Origin: Acidimicrobiia bacterium
GTDB lineage: Bacteria; Actinomycetota; Acidimicrobiia; Spongiisociales; Spongiisociaceae
Assembly (NCBI GenBank): GCA_009841105.1
Contig: VXMM01000056.1
Location: forward strand, 1 to 64,000
Direction: 5' to 3'
Length of the DNA: 64,000 bases
Positions 1-7,674 of the stretch are shown piece by piece (the first letter of the stretch is position 1; the number at the start of each line of letters is the position of its first letter). The translations under genes and the position numbers were made by a program. Under the pieces are notes generated by a model. That model saw only the letters and a list, made by a program, of their open reading frames with translations, made no database searches and was not told where the DNA came from.

Positions 1-180
1 CTGCGGGCCCTCCCCCACCGCCACCACCTTGGTCCGGGACGCGTCCCGCCATGCCCCGGCGGGCCGCACCCGAACGATTTGATCCCTCGGCGGCCGGGTC
101 GACGTCCAAACCGGGCCGTTGGTAATTACGGTTATCCGACAACCTATAGCGCCGGTGTGACAGGTTCAACCCCTTTGTTG
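1..180 (-). repeat. Interspersed repeat, copy A (cut by window edge)
   Basis: One of four related intergenic repeats in this window. Read on the minus strand it begins with a GGGGTTGAACCTGTCACACC-type block (about 156-177), contains GAGGGATCAAATCGTT (73-88), and ends in a G-rich block GGTGGTGGCGGTGGGGGAGG near 10-30. It matches copy C (7339-7550) in inverted orientation over almost its full length and copies B and D more loosely. The G-rich end runs to the window edge, so the copy may be longer. No reading frame across it looks coding. Its function is unknown; it could be a structured RNA, a regulatory leader or a non-autonomous mobile repeat. Confidence 0.75.
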
Positions 181-298
181 CCGGGCGATGAGCGAGCGGA
201 AGGCGCACGGCGGATCCGGAGCGGTCGATCCGCCGTCGCCGAGGTCACGAAACCCGACCAACCAACGATCCCAGACACAGGAACTACCGTACGAATCC

Positions 299-907
299 AT
301 GGAGTTCCGTGAGGTGATCGCCCGGCGGCGGATGGTGCGCAACTACACCGGCAGTCCCGTGGATCCGGCGGCAGTCGAGCGGATCGTCGATGCGGGACGG
401 AGAGCCCCGAGCGCCGGGTTCTCCCAGGGCCAGGCCTTCGTCGTGGTGACCGACCGGGCCGACCGGGCCGAGATCGCCGCCCTGGCGGGAGAGGCCCGCT
501 ACGTCGAGGCCGGGTTCGATCCATGGATCAGCCGGGCGCCGGTCCATGTGGTCGTCTGCGCCTCGGAGGAAGCCTACCGGCGCCGCTACCGGGAACCCGA
601 CAAGTCACCCGACGGGAAAGAGATCGAATGGCCGGTCCCCTACTGGTGGATAGACGCCGGAGCCGCCCTCCAGAACATACTCTTGGCGGCCGTGGACGAG
701 GGCCTGGCGGCCGGCTTCCTCGGTTGCCATGCCATGTCCGGGCTGGCGGCCCTGCTGGACGTCCCCGAGGAGTACTCGCCGATCGGCGTGGTCACCATCG
801 GCCATCCCGCCCCCGATCGGAGGTCGGGGTCGTTGGACAGAGGCCGGCGACCCGTCCGGGACGTCATCCACCGGGATCGCTGGTCATCCGCCGCCCGATC
901 CGGATGA
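299..907 (+). CDS. Nitroreductase family protein (FMN-dependent)
   Basis: A 202-residue nitroreductase-fold protein, likely an FMN-dependent NAD(P)H oxidoreductase in the cytoplasm. The N-terminus MEFREVIARRRMVRNYTG carries the Arg-rich FMN-phosphate contact typical of the family, followed by a RRAPSAGFSQGQ segment and a C-terminal GFLGCHAM...GVVTIGHP core. The ATG at 299 starts where family members start; the frame stays open upstream to 188, but that stretch is low in family character. The stop overlaps the downstream RNA methyltransferase start by ATGA, so the two are co-transcribed. The substrate (nitroaromatic, quinone, or a flavin role as in BluB-like enzymes) cannot be told. Confidence 0.85.
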   Translation: MEFREVIARRRMVRNYTGSPVDPAAVERIVDAGRRAPSAGFSQGQAFVVVTDRADRAEIAALAGEARYVEAGFDPWISRAPVHVVVCASEEAYRRRYREPDKSPDGKEIEWPVPYWWIDAGAALQNILLAAVDEGLAAGFLGCHAMSGLAALLDVPEEYSPIGVVTIGHPAPDRRSGSLDRGRRPVRDVIHRDRWSSAARSG

Positions 908-1704
908 TCACCTCTCCGGCCAACCCCAAGGTGAAGCGCCTGGTCCGGCTCCGAAGCCGGCGCCACCGGGATGCCGAGGGCTCGTTCCTGATCGAGGGTT
1001 ACCGCGAGATCGCACGGGCGGCGGCCGCCGGAATCCGGATCGATGAGGTCTACGTGTGCGATCGCCTCTTCCTCGGGACCAACGAGCCGGACCTGGTCGA
1101 CCGGATCGTGGCGTCAGGCGCCCGGTGCCACCGATTGGCGCCCGAACCGTTCCGGAAGGCCGCCTACCGGGACCGGCCTGAAGGGCTCCTGGCCGTGGCG
1201 CCGCAGTTCGACACCGGGTTGGAGCGGCTCAGGCTCCCACCCGATCCACTCCTGCTGGTGATGGAAGGTATCGAGAAGCCGGGCAACCTCGGGACGATGC
1301 TGCGCACAGCCGACGCCGCCGGAGTGAATGCGGTCATCGTGGCCGATCCCACCACCGATCCGTTCAACCCCAACGTGGTGCGAGCCTCGCTCGGTTGCGT
1401 GTTCACAGTGCCGCTGGCGGTCTCGACCACGGAGAGAACCATCCGGTGGATGGCCGAACACGGGATCAGGGCCCTCGTCACCACCCCCTCCGCGCCGGAT
1501 GTCTACTGGGACTCGGACTACTCGGGAGCCGGAGCCATCGTCGTGGGATCCGAGCAGTACGGGCTCAGCGAGACCTGGCTGGACGGACGCTTCCCAATGG
1601 CCCGCATCCCCATGGCGGGCTCGGCCGACTCCCTCAACGCCGCCACCGCCGCCGCCCTGGTCCTCTTCGAAGCCCTCCGCCGGCGCACATCCGGTACATC
1701 TTGA
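904..1704 (+). CDS. TrmH/SpoU family RNA 2'-O-methyltransferase
   Basis: A 266-residue SPOUT methyltransferase that probably 2'-O-methylates rRNA or tRNA using S-adenosylmethionine. The N-terminal substrate-binding domain (about 1-100) starts MITSPANPKVKRLVRLRSRR and contains GSFLIEGYREI. The trefoil-knot catalytic domain shows all three SpoU motifs: NLGTMLRTADAAG, VVGSEQYGLSE, and IPMAGSADSLNAATAAALVLFE. The ATG at 904 overlaps the nitroreductase stop by 4 bp. The target nucleotide is not deducible; 23S rRNA methylation is the usual annotation for this length and layout. Confidence 0.9.
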   Translation: MITSPANPKVKRLVRLRSRRHRDAEGSFLIEGYREIARAAAAGIRIDEVYVCDRLFLGTNEPDLVDRIVASGARCHRLAPEPFRKAAYRDRPEGLLAVAPQFDTGLERLRLPPDPLLLVMEGIEKPGNLGTMLRTADAAGVNAVIVADPTTDPFNPNVVRASLGCVFTVPLAVSTTERTIRWMAEHGIRALVTTPSAPDVYWDSDYSGAGAIVVGSEQYGLSETWLDGRFPMARIPMAGSADSLNAATAAALVLFEALRRRTSGTS

Positions 1705-2191
1705 ATGGAACGGGCGTCGAAGAAACTCCCTACCCGGCCTACAAGTGGAGAGGAAGATGAATGATCGTCAACTGGCCCGCAATCTTCAGTCGGTAGGGAT
1801 GGTGTGTTTTGTTACCTAACTACGGTCTTCTCAGACTTTTCAGTTCCCAATGAAGAAGTCGCCGCCCGAATTCAAGAGGACAGTAACTACACAAGCAAGT
1901 CTTGCAACTCTCGAACAAGTCATGCCCGAAGCATTATCAGGTCGGGGCGAGGTAACGATGCCCTGTATGCGGTCGTCAACAGTAACTCACCGCGGATTGG
2001 TAACTACATACGTAGCGAGGCTGGACGCCTTCTAAGTTGACGAGTTCCCCCGACGTGTCGGTTGATCCACCATGCGCAGGACATAGGTCAACCGAAGAGG
2101 CGTAGGGCCATAGGGCTTGGCTCTAACGGAGTCGCCACGGGTCACTGGCCATGTTCCACTGAGCACTGACGGCATTCTGGAATCAACGGAT
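1705..2191. other. Intergenic stretch without a supported gene
   Basis: About 490 bases between the methyltransferase stop and the Fic protein stop. It is locally more AT-rich than its surroundings. Two overlapping short plus-strand frames (1804-2040 and 1850-2035) have no recognisable domain, no good ribosome-binding site and no family-like composition. GTAAC or GTTAC occurs five times (near 1811, 1882, 1952, 1981 and 2000), but no consistent repeat unit could be built. It may be a decayed gene. Confidence 0.4.
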
Positions 2192-3331
2192 TCATGCCTG
2201 CCAGAGATCCAGCAGATCCCGGGCGATGAACCAGTGGCGGTTGCGACCGGGGCCGGGGCTCGGGACGTCGATCGGCGACAGCACGCCGCGGGCGGCCAGC
2301 GCCGCGAGCGCGGTGCGGGCGCTCCGTTCGCTCGTGCCGAGCAACCCGGCCACATCCCCGGCGCTGAGAAGCGGGTGGGAGGGAAGGCTGGGGACCAGGG
2401 CGCGGGCGCTGTGGTCGGACCGTAGCCCGGTAACTGCTCCCTCCCACCGGACCATGAGAGCCTCGGTCTGGTCGATGATCCGACGGGTGGCGGATGCGGC
2501 TCTCTCGGCCATCTCGGCGAACCACCTGACCCATGGGTCGACCCTGCCCTGCTCGAAGAAATGAAGGCCGGAGAGGTAACCGCCGGGATCCCGGGCGATG
2601 GCCATGCTGATGGGAACGCTGCAACGCCTGGTCAACCCTCTCCGGTGCAGCGTCCGGTTGATCAGCACCCGGCCGAGACGCCCGTTGCCGTCTCCGTACG
2701 GGTGGATGGCTTCGAACTGGGCGTGGATGACCGCGGCGTGGGAGACCGGATCCAGGTCCGGAGGGGCACGGTCCGCGAAGAGGATGAGATCGTCGACCAG
2801 TCTCGGGATTTCTCGCGGCGGCGGGGGGACGTAGGTCGCATCCAGGGGCGTGCTGCCTCCCACCCAGCCAAGTACCGGTCGGAACACACCGATCATGTCG
2901 GGCGGCAGCATCCCATACCGCATGAGCCGGCGGTGCCAGCCATGCAGGGTATCCACGGTCAACGCCGCGTGGGCCGTCTCCAGGGCCCGATCGATTACCA
3001 CCAGGTTGTCGGCCACCCAGCCGGCGGTACCACCCGAGCCGGTCCGTCCCGCCATCAGGACGGCTTCTGCGGGTACGCGCAGCCCCTCGATGGCGGAGGA
3101 AGCCATCCCCTCGTTTCGCAGGAGCAGCCGGGCCAACGGCTCCCAACGGTCGGGCATCCTGGCATCTACCAGGCGTATGGACGCGCAGGCTCGCTCGCCG
3201 GCTCTCGCGGTGGAGGCCGACAAGATCAAGGGGCGCTCTCGAAGCGGGGCCGGTACCCATGCCCGGACCGGTCGCCCGTTCCAGTCGGTTTCTACGTATT
3301 GGCCCGAGATGCCTTCCGTATCCGAGATCAT
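2192..3331 (-). CDS. Fic family protein (class II, N-terminal inhibitory helix)
   Basis: A 379-residue Fic-domain protein, expected to transfer AMP or another phosphate-containing moiety to a target protein. The catalytic loop HPYGDGNGRLGR lies about mid-protein, with the catalytic His and the GNGR anion-binding Arg intact. An N-terminal SSAIEGL motif matches the autoinhibitory (S/T)xxxE(G/N) helix, so this is a class II Fic without a separate antitoxin. The C-terminal about 90 residues look like a winged-helix segment (GDVAGLLGTSERSARTALAAL), common in Fic regulators. The ATG at 3329-3331 has no clear ribosome-binding site and the upstream palindrome sits close by, so a leaderless or autoregulated transcript is possible. 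A second Fic lies at 16540-17724. Confidence 0.9.
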   Translation of the reverse strand: MISDTEGISGQYVETDWNGRPVRAWVPAPLRERPLILSASTARAGERACASIRLVDARMPDRWEPLARLLLRNEGMASSAIEGLRVPAEAVLMAGRTGSGGTAGWVADNLVVIDRALETAHAALTVDTLHGWHRRLMRYGMLPPDMIGVFRPVLGWVGGSTPLDATYVPPPPREIPRLVDDLILFADRAPPDLDPVSHAAVIHAQFEAIHPYGDGNGRLGRVLINRTLHRRGLTRRCSVPISMAIARDPGGYLSGLHFFEQGRVDPWVRWFAEMAERAASATRRIIDQTEALMVRWEGAVTGLRSDHSARALVPSLPSHPLLSAGDVAGLLGTSERSARTALAALAARGVLSPIDVPSPGPGRNRHWFIARDLLDLWQA

Positions 3332-3353
3332 TTCGGTAGCTTACTATGCTACA

Positions 3354-3380
3354 CTTCCGTAATGGTGAGGGTTACGGAAG
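3354..3380 (-). promoter_or_regulatory. Inverted repeat upstream of Fic gene, probable operator
   Basis: Perfect 9-bp arms CTTCCGTAA (3354-3362) and TTACGGAAG (3372-3380) around a 9-bp spacer, placed 23-49 bp upstream of the Fic start. A further half-site, CTTCCGTA, occurs at 3313-3320 inside the first codons of the gene. The Fic protein has a DNA-binding-like C-terminus, so autoregulation is plausible; this is inference. Confidence 0.5.
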
Positions 3381-3480
3381 GATACGGGTCCGGATCTCGG
3401 CATCAACCCCACCTGCCTATTTCACGTCCTCGTAGCCCGATGTTCAAAATGACGACAGAGACGGAAACTAAACTCACCTT

Positions 3481-4638
3481 ATGATTGCCGAGCCTTCCTG
3501 GACGATGGGGATCGAGGAGGAGTACCTCCTAGTCGAGCGCGAAACAGGGGCGCTCGTGTCCTACCAGCCCGAGGGACTCATCGAGAAGGTAAAGGCACTG
3601 CGCCACGGGTTGGTAAGCCCCGAGCTGTTCAGTTGCCAGATCGAGATCGGCACTCCGGTCTGCGACAACCTCAAGGACCTGCGGGCCGAGATCGGGCTGC
3701 TGCGCATCGCAGTCTCCGAGGCCGCTGCCGATTACGGCCTGGCGCCGATCGCTTCCTCGACCCATCCGTTCACCCGCTGGGAGACCCAGCAGGTGACCGA
3801 CGGCGACCGCTACCGCCAACTGGCCGACGACCTACAGGGCACCGCCCGGCAGCTGGTGATCTCTGGACTCCACGTCCATGTCGGAATCGAGGACCCGGAC
3901 CTCCGCATCGACCTGATGGGACAGATCTCCTACTTCCTTCCTCACCTCCTCGCTCTGTCGACCTCCTCGCCGTTCTGGCAAGGCAGGGACACGGGCCTCA
4001 AGAGCTACCGCCCGGCCATCTTCGGCGCCATTCCCCGCACCGGCCTGCCCGAGAGGTTCGAGTCGTGGGCGGAGTACCAACGACACGTGGACGTCCTGGT
4101 GAACGCCGGCATGATCGAGGACGCCTCAAAGCTCTGGTGGGACGTCCGTCCCTCCTGTCGCTACCCCACCCTCGAGATGCGGATCACCGATCTCCCCACC
4201 AAGATGGAGGACAGCATCACGCTCGCCGCCCTCTACGTGTGCCTGCTGCGCATGCTCTGGCGGTTGAGGATGGAGAACCAGCGCTGGAGGAGCTACGCCA
4301 ACTTCCTGGTCGGGGAGAATATCTGGCGGGCCCAGCGGTACGGGATCGCCGACCGCCTCGTTGACTTCGGCAAGGGCGTCCTGGTGCCGTTCCCAGACCT
4401 GATGGAGGAGATGATCGAGTTGGTGCGGCCCGATGCCGAAGCACTCGGCTGCGTCTCCGAGGTGGAGCATGCCCGCACGATCCTGGAGCGGGGCACCTCC
4501 GCCGACATCCAGCTGGCCGTGTACAAGGAGGCATTGGAATCGGGCGCCGACGAGAGGGAGGCACTGCGGGCCGTGGTGGATCGCCTGGTGAACGACTCGT
4601 TGGCTCCTCCCGACGTACGGGAGTCCGGACGGGAATAG
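3481..4638 (+). CDS. ybdK: Carboxylate-amine ligase, YbdK type (glutamate-cysteine ligase 2 family)
   Basis: A 385-residue ATP-dependent carboxylate-amine ligase of the GCS2/YbdK family, which forms gamma-glutamyl-type amide bonds in the cytoplasm. The start MIAEPSWTMGIEEEYLLVE carries the family's N-terminal GxEEEY ATP/Mg-binding motif. SGLHVHVGIEDPD, the acid-rich EMRITDLPT and a conserved WRS-N segment follow, at the usual length. In actinobacteria such ligases may act in ergothioneine or mycothiol-like chemistry or on unknown amines; there is no EgtB or EgtD nearby to support that. Transcribed divergently from the Fic gene; a stem-loop follows its stop. Confidence 0.88.
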   Translation: MIAEPSWTMGIEEEYLLVERETGALVSYQPEGLIEKVKALRHGLVSPELFSCQIEIGTPVCDNLKDLRAEIGLLRIAVSEAAADYGLAPIASSTHPFTRWETQQVTDGDRYRQLADDLQGTARQLVISGLHVHVGIEDPDLRIDLMGQISYFLPHLLALSTSSPFWQGRDTGLKSYRPAIFGAIPRTGLPERFESWAEYQRHVDVLVNAGMIEDASKLWWDVRPSCRYPTLEMRITDLPTKMEDSITLAALYVCLLRMLWRLRMENQRWRSYANFLVGENIWRAQRYGIADRLVDFGKGVLVPFPDLMEEMIELVRPDAEALGCVSEVEHARTILERGTSADIQLAVYKEALESGADEREALRAVVDRLVNDSLAPPDVRESGRE

Positions 4639-4640
4639 GC

Positions 4641-4664
4641 GCCAGGGGCCGACCGCCCCCTGGC
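4641..4664 (+). terminator. Stem-loop after ybdK-like gene
   Basis: GCCAGGGG (4641-4648) pairs with CCCCTGGC (4657-4664) across an 8-nt loop, 2 bp after the ligase stop. There is no T-run, as is common for GC-rich actinobacterial terminators. Confidence 0.5.
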
Positions 4665-4669
4665 CAGGT

Positions 4670-4906
4670 AAGAACGCGAAAAACGCGCCGAAAACGGCGC
4701 CCGGACCGGGCCCTTCCCCCGCCACCACCGCCGTGCTGTCGGAGCGCGGCTGGCCGCGCCCGGCGGTTGCCGGGGCTCGGCCTCCGCTCCATCGAGCTTT
4801 TATGTTCCCTTCAGCCCGGCCGTTCCGATCGGTATGTAATCGGCCGGTGTTGGTGCTTGGCGATAGACAACATAAGGCCGGCCTGTGACGGTTTCAACCC
4901 CTTTGC
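4670..4906 (-). repeat. Interspersed repeat, copy B
   Basis: A divergent member of the window's repeat family, lying between two convergent genes. On the minus strand it shows GGGGTTGAAACCGTCACAGG at its beginning and a G-rich block (GGCGGTGGTGGCGGGGG) near 4713-4730. It ends in GCGCCG-TTTT-CGGCGC followed by GTTTTTCGCGTTCTT (4670-4702), a terminator-like hairpin with T-run. The middle differs from copies A and C. The conserved ends with a variable middle argue for a structural rather than coding role. Confidence 0.65.
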
Positions 4907-4935
4907 GGGAGAACGGGAAATAATCTCTGGTACCC

Positions 4936-4966
4936 CGAGCACGCGTACAGCACGTCGGCGTGCTCG
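4936..4966 (-). terminator. Possible terminator for hisA
   Basis: CGAGCACG (4936-4943) and CGTGCTCG (4959-4966) form an 8-bp stem about 100 bp beyond the hisA stop. No T-run follows. Nothing else is seen between 4907 and 5064. Confidence 0.3.
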
Positions 4967-5064
4967 ATGGGCGGCGTTCCGGCAGCGGTTCCTCAAGGAA
5001 AATGGAACGTTGGTAGGGGCCCGACAATAAGCAACGCACGCCATTTGTGCAGCTGACAGGCCGG

Positions 5065-5778
5065 CTAACCCGGGAACTCTCCCAGGGCTTCGGTGAGGTT
5101 GATCCCACCTTCGTAGAGGGCACGTCCGATCACCGCCCCGTCGATGCCTCGGGCCGCCAGCTCGCGCAGGTCGTCCATCGTGGCGATGCCTCCGGCGGCC
5201 ATCAACTCGGCGTCCGGGGCCTGGCTGCGGACCGCTTCGAGTAGCCCCAGGTCGGGGCCGCTCATAGCACCGTCGCGGGCGATGGCGGTCACCAGGAACC
5301 GAGATACGCCGGCCTCCAGGGCGCCCTCGACCACCTGCTCGAACTCCCGGCCCTCGTCCAGCCAACCCTCGCCTCCGGCCCGCCCGTCCCTGACGTCAAC
5401 TGCCGCCACCACCCGGTCGGGCGAGGATCGGTCGATAACCGATGCCAGGACGCCCGGCGACCAGACCGCGCTGGTGCCCATGATCACCCGGTCGATGCCG
5501 CAGCCGAGCGCCGCCACCGCGTCCCCGGCGCTCCGGATACCCCCGCCCAGCTGGACCGCCACGCCCCGGCCGGCCACCCGGCCCCACAGGGACGGATCGG
5601 GCTTGCCCGTCCTTGCCCCGTCGAGGTCGATCACGTGCAACCAGGCGGCTCCGGCCTCCTTCCAGGCCTCCAGTTGGTCCCCGATCGACTCCCCGTACCT
5701 GGTGACCTGGCCGTAATCGCCCTGGAACAGGCGTACCACTCCCCCATCCAGGACATCTATCGCCGGAAAGATTCTCAT
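5065..5778 (-). CDS. hisA: Phosphoribosylformimino-AICAR phosphate isomerase (HisA or PriA type)
   Basis: A 237-residue beta/alpha-barrel isomerase of histidine biosynthesis. It starts MRIFPAIDVLDGGVVRLFQGDY, with the catalytic Asp in PAID; the second catalytic Asp is in VAAVDVRDG. Phosphate-binding loops GGGIRS and AAGGIATMDDL are present. ATG at 5776-5778 matches the family N-terminus, although the frame is open much further upstream. In many actinobacteria the homologue (PriA) also isomerises phosphoribosyl-anthranilate; trpD at 62173 shows the tryptophan route exists here, but no trpF is in view. It is separated from the main his operon by 4 kb, and the his operator motif is not present upstream. 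Confidence 0.93.
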   Translation of the reverse strand: MRIFPAIDVLDGGVVRLFQGDYGQVTRYGESIGDQLEAWKEAGAAWLHVIDLDGARTGKPDPSLWGRVAGRGVAVQLGGGIRSAGDAVAALGCGIDRVIMGTSAVWSPGVLASVIDRSSPDRVVAAVDVRDGRAGGEGWLDEGREFEQVVEGALEAGVSRFLVTAIARDGAMSGPDLGLLEAVRSQAPDAELMAAGGIATMDDLRELAARGIDGAVIGRALYEGGINLTEALGEFPG

Positions 5779-5872
5779 GGAGCGCCTCGGAACTACAACT
5801 CGGAGCGAGATTCCAGCGTGGGAGGGTAACCGGAACGAGCCTAGGCCGGCCACGATGTGGTCAAATGGCGCC

Positions 5873-7306
5873 ATGAATGTGTGCTCGCTCCCGGCCACGG
5901 AAATGTCCTCGCTGCTCGCCGGAGGGCAACTCAGCGCCCGCGAGCTGCTCGATGCCCACCTGGCCCGTATCGACGCGCTCAACCCGATCGTCAACGCCCT
6001 GGTGACCCTGACGCCGGACCGGGCTCTGGAACGCGCCACAGCGGCGGACGATGCCCACGCTCGGGGCGAGTCGCTGGGGCTGCTGCACGGCCTGCCCGTG
6101 GCCCACAAGGACCTGCTGGCCACGGCGGGCATCCGCACCACCTTCGGATCGCCCATCTTCTCCGACTTCGTCCCCCCGTCCGACTCGCTGGTCGTCGAGC
6201 GCCAGCGGCGGGCCGGAGCGGTGATGGTGGGCAAGACCAACACGCCCGAGTTCGGCGCCGGATCCCACACCTTCAACCCGGTCTTCGGCCCCACCCGAAA
6301 CCCCTACGCGCTCGCCCGGACGCCGGGAGGCAGCAGCGGAGGAGCGGCCGCTGCGCTGGCGGCCCGGATGCTTCCTCTGTGCGACGGGAGCGACCTGGGC
6401 GGGTCGCTCCGCAATCCCGCCGCCTTCTGCAACATCGTCGGGCTCCGGCCTTCGCCCGGTCGCGTGCCCTCCATCACCGCCCACGACCCGTGGTCCCCCC
6501 TTCCGGTCAGGGGTCCGATGGCCCGGACCGTGGCGGACGTCGCCCTCTACCTCCGAGCCATGGCCGGACCGGATCCCCGGTCGCCGTTCTCCATCGACCA
6601 GTCGCCGGATACCCTGGCCGGCTCTCTGGAGAGGGATTTGACCGGCGTCAGGGTGGCCTGGTCGCCTGACGCGGGCGGACTTCCGGTCGACCCCGCCATC
6701 AGGGCGGCTCTCGCACCCGCTCCCGACGTGCTGGCCGAGCTGGGTTGCGAGGTCGTCGAGGACTGGCCGGACCTGTCCGATGCCGCCGAGATCTTCCAGG
6801 CGCGGAGGGCATGGCTGTTCGCGGTCGGCTACGCGCCCCTGCTGGACCGGCACCGGGACGTGATGAAAGCGACCGTGATCTGGAACATCGAGGCCGGCCT
6901 GGACATGACGATCGCCCGCTACGCCGAGATCTGCCGCCGGCATCGCCAGCTCGTAGCCCGCGTCCATGACTTCATGAGGCTCGAGGACGGAGGCTTCGAC
7001 TTCCTGGCGGCGCCGGTTACCCAGGTGCCGCCGTTCCCGGTTGAGGTGGAGTACCCCACCGACGTAGACGGAACCCCGATGGAGACCTACATCGACTGGA
7101 TGCGGTCGTGCAGCGACATCACGGTGACGACGCTTCCCGCCATCTCGGTGCCGGGCGGTTTCACACCCGACGGGCTACCGGTCGGGCTGCAGCTGGTGGG
7201 CCGCTACCACGCCGACCGCTCCGTTCTCGAGCTGGCCCATGCCTGGGAACAGGCCACCCGCTGGAACGAGCGGGTGCCTTCCGAGACTGCCGGCGCCGGC
7301 CAGTAG
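5873..7306 (+). CDS. Amidase signature family amidase
   Basis: A 477-residue amidase that hydrolyses a C-N amide bond. The Ser-cisSer-Lys machinery is visible: Lys in PVAHKDLLAT, the Gly/Ser-rich stretch RTPGGSSGGAAAALAARM, and the nucleophile region DGSDLGGSLRNPAAFCNIVGLRPS. The C-terminal TTLPAISVPGGFTPDGLPVGLQLVGR is the usual family end. ATG at 5873 gives the normal family start; the divergent hisA start is 95 bp away, so the two share a promoter region. It is not linked to gatB or gatC, so tRNA amidotransferase is unlikely. The substrate is unknown. Confidence 0.9.
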   Translation: MNVCSLPATEMSSLLAGGQLSARELLDAHLARIDALNPIVNALVTLTPDRALERATAADDAHARGESLGLLHGLPVAHKDLLATAGIRTTFGSPIFSDFVPPSDSLVVERQRRAGAVMVGKTNTPEFGAGSHTFNPVFGPTRNPYALARTPGGSSGGAAAALAARMLPLCDGSDLGGSLRNPAAFCNIVGLRPSPGRVPSITAHDPWSPLPVRGPMARTVADVALYLRAMAGPDPRSPFSIDQSPDTLAGSLERDLTGVRVAWSPDAGGLPVDPAIRAALAPAPDVLAELGCEVVEDWPDLSDAAEIFQARRAWLFAVGYAPLLDRHRDVMKATVIWNIEAGLDMTIARYAEICRRHRQLVARVHDFMRLEDGGFDFLAAPVTQVPPFPVEVEYPTDVDGTPMETYIDWMRSCSDITVTTLPAISVPGGFTPDGLPVGLQLVGRYHADRSVLELAHAWEQATRWNERVPSETAGAGQ

Positions 7307-7338
7307 ACACGGGACCTTCAGCCCGGACCGCCACCTGG

Positions 7339-7550
7339 CAACAAGGGAGTTGAAACTGTCACACCCACGCTATAGGTTGCCGGATACTGTAATTACCAGC
7401 GGTTCTGAAGTCGACCGGGCCGTGTGAGGGATCAAATCGTTCGAGGCGCCCCCATCCTGGGGCAGGGCGGGACGCGCCTCGGACCAAGGTGGTGGCGGTG
7501 GGGGTGGGCCCAGCGTGGGGGCGCCGTCGGCGCGATTTTCGCGTTCTTTG
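7339..7550 (+). repeat. Interspersed repeat, copy C
   Basis: A copy in plus orientation, nearly the exact inverse of copy A. It starts CAACAAGGGAGTTGAAACTG with TCACACC, continues through CTATAGGTTGCCGGATACTG and GAGGGATCAAATCGTT, and ends with GGTGGTGGCGGTGGGGGTGG, a GC hairpin region and CGCGATTTTCGCG. It sits between the amidase and the sulfite-oxidase-like gene and ends about 124 bp before the latter's start; copy D ends about 121 bp before its downstream gene. The rest of the intergenic stretch to 7674 holds no gene. Confidence 0.75.
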
Positions 7551-7674
7551 GCCGGTACGAGACACTCGGCCACCTATGACCGGGCTGATCGAGCTACCGC
7601 GACCGGGTGCCGGACGGGTAGGTGGCCGCAGCCCGCGGTGCTGCGAAGCTACCGGATCGCTCTAATCTTGGGCT

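Noticed and set aside
1804-2040. Short frame with five GTAAC/GTTAC motifs, as gene or operator array
   Set aside because: No ribosome-binding site, no domain, spacing of motifs irregular.
1-7550. Inverted repeats A and C flanking a 7-kb segment, as in a composite transposon
   Set aside because: Two more copies (B inside the segment, D 47 kb away) exist, the flanked genes are ordinary (RNA methyltransferase, hisA), and no transposase lies between them.
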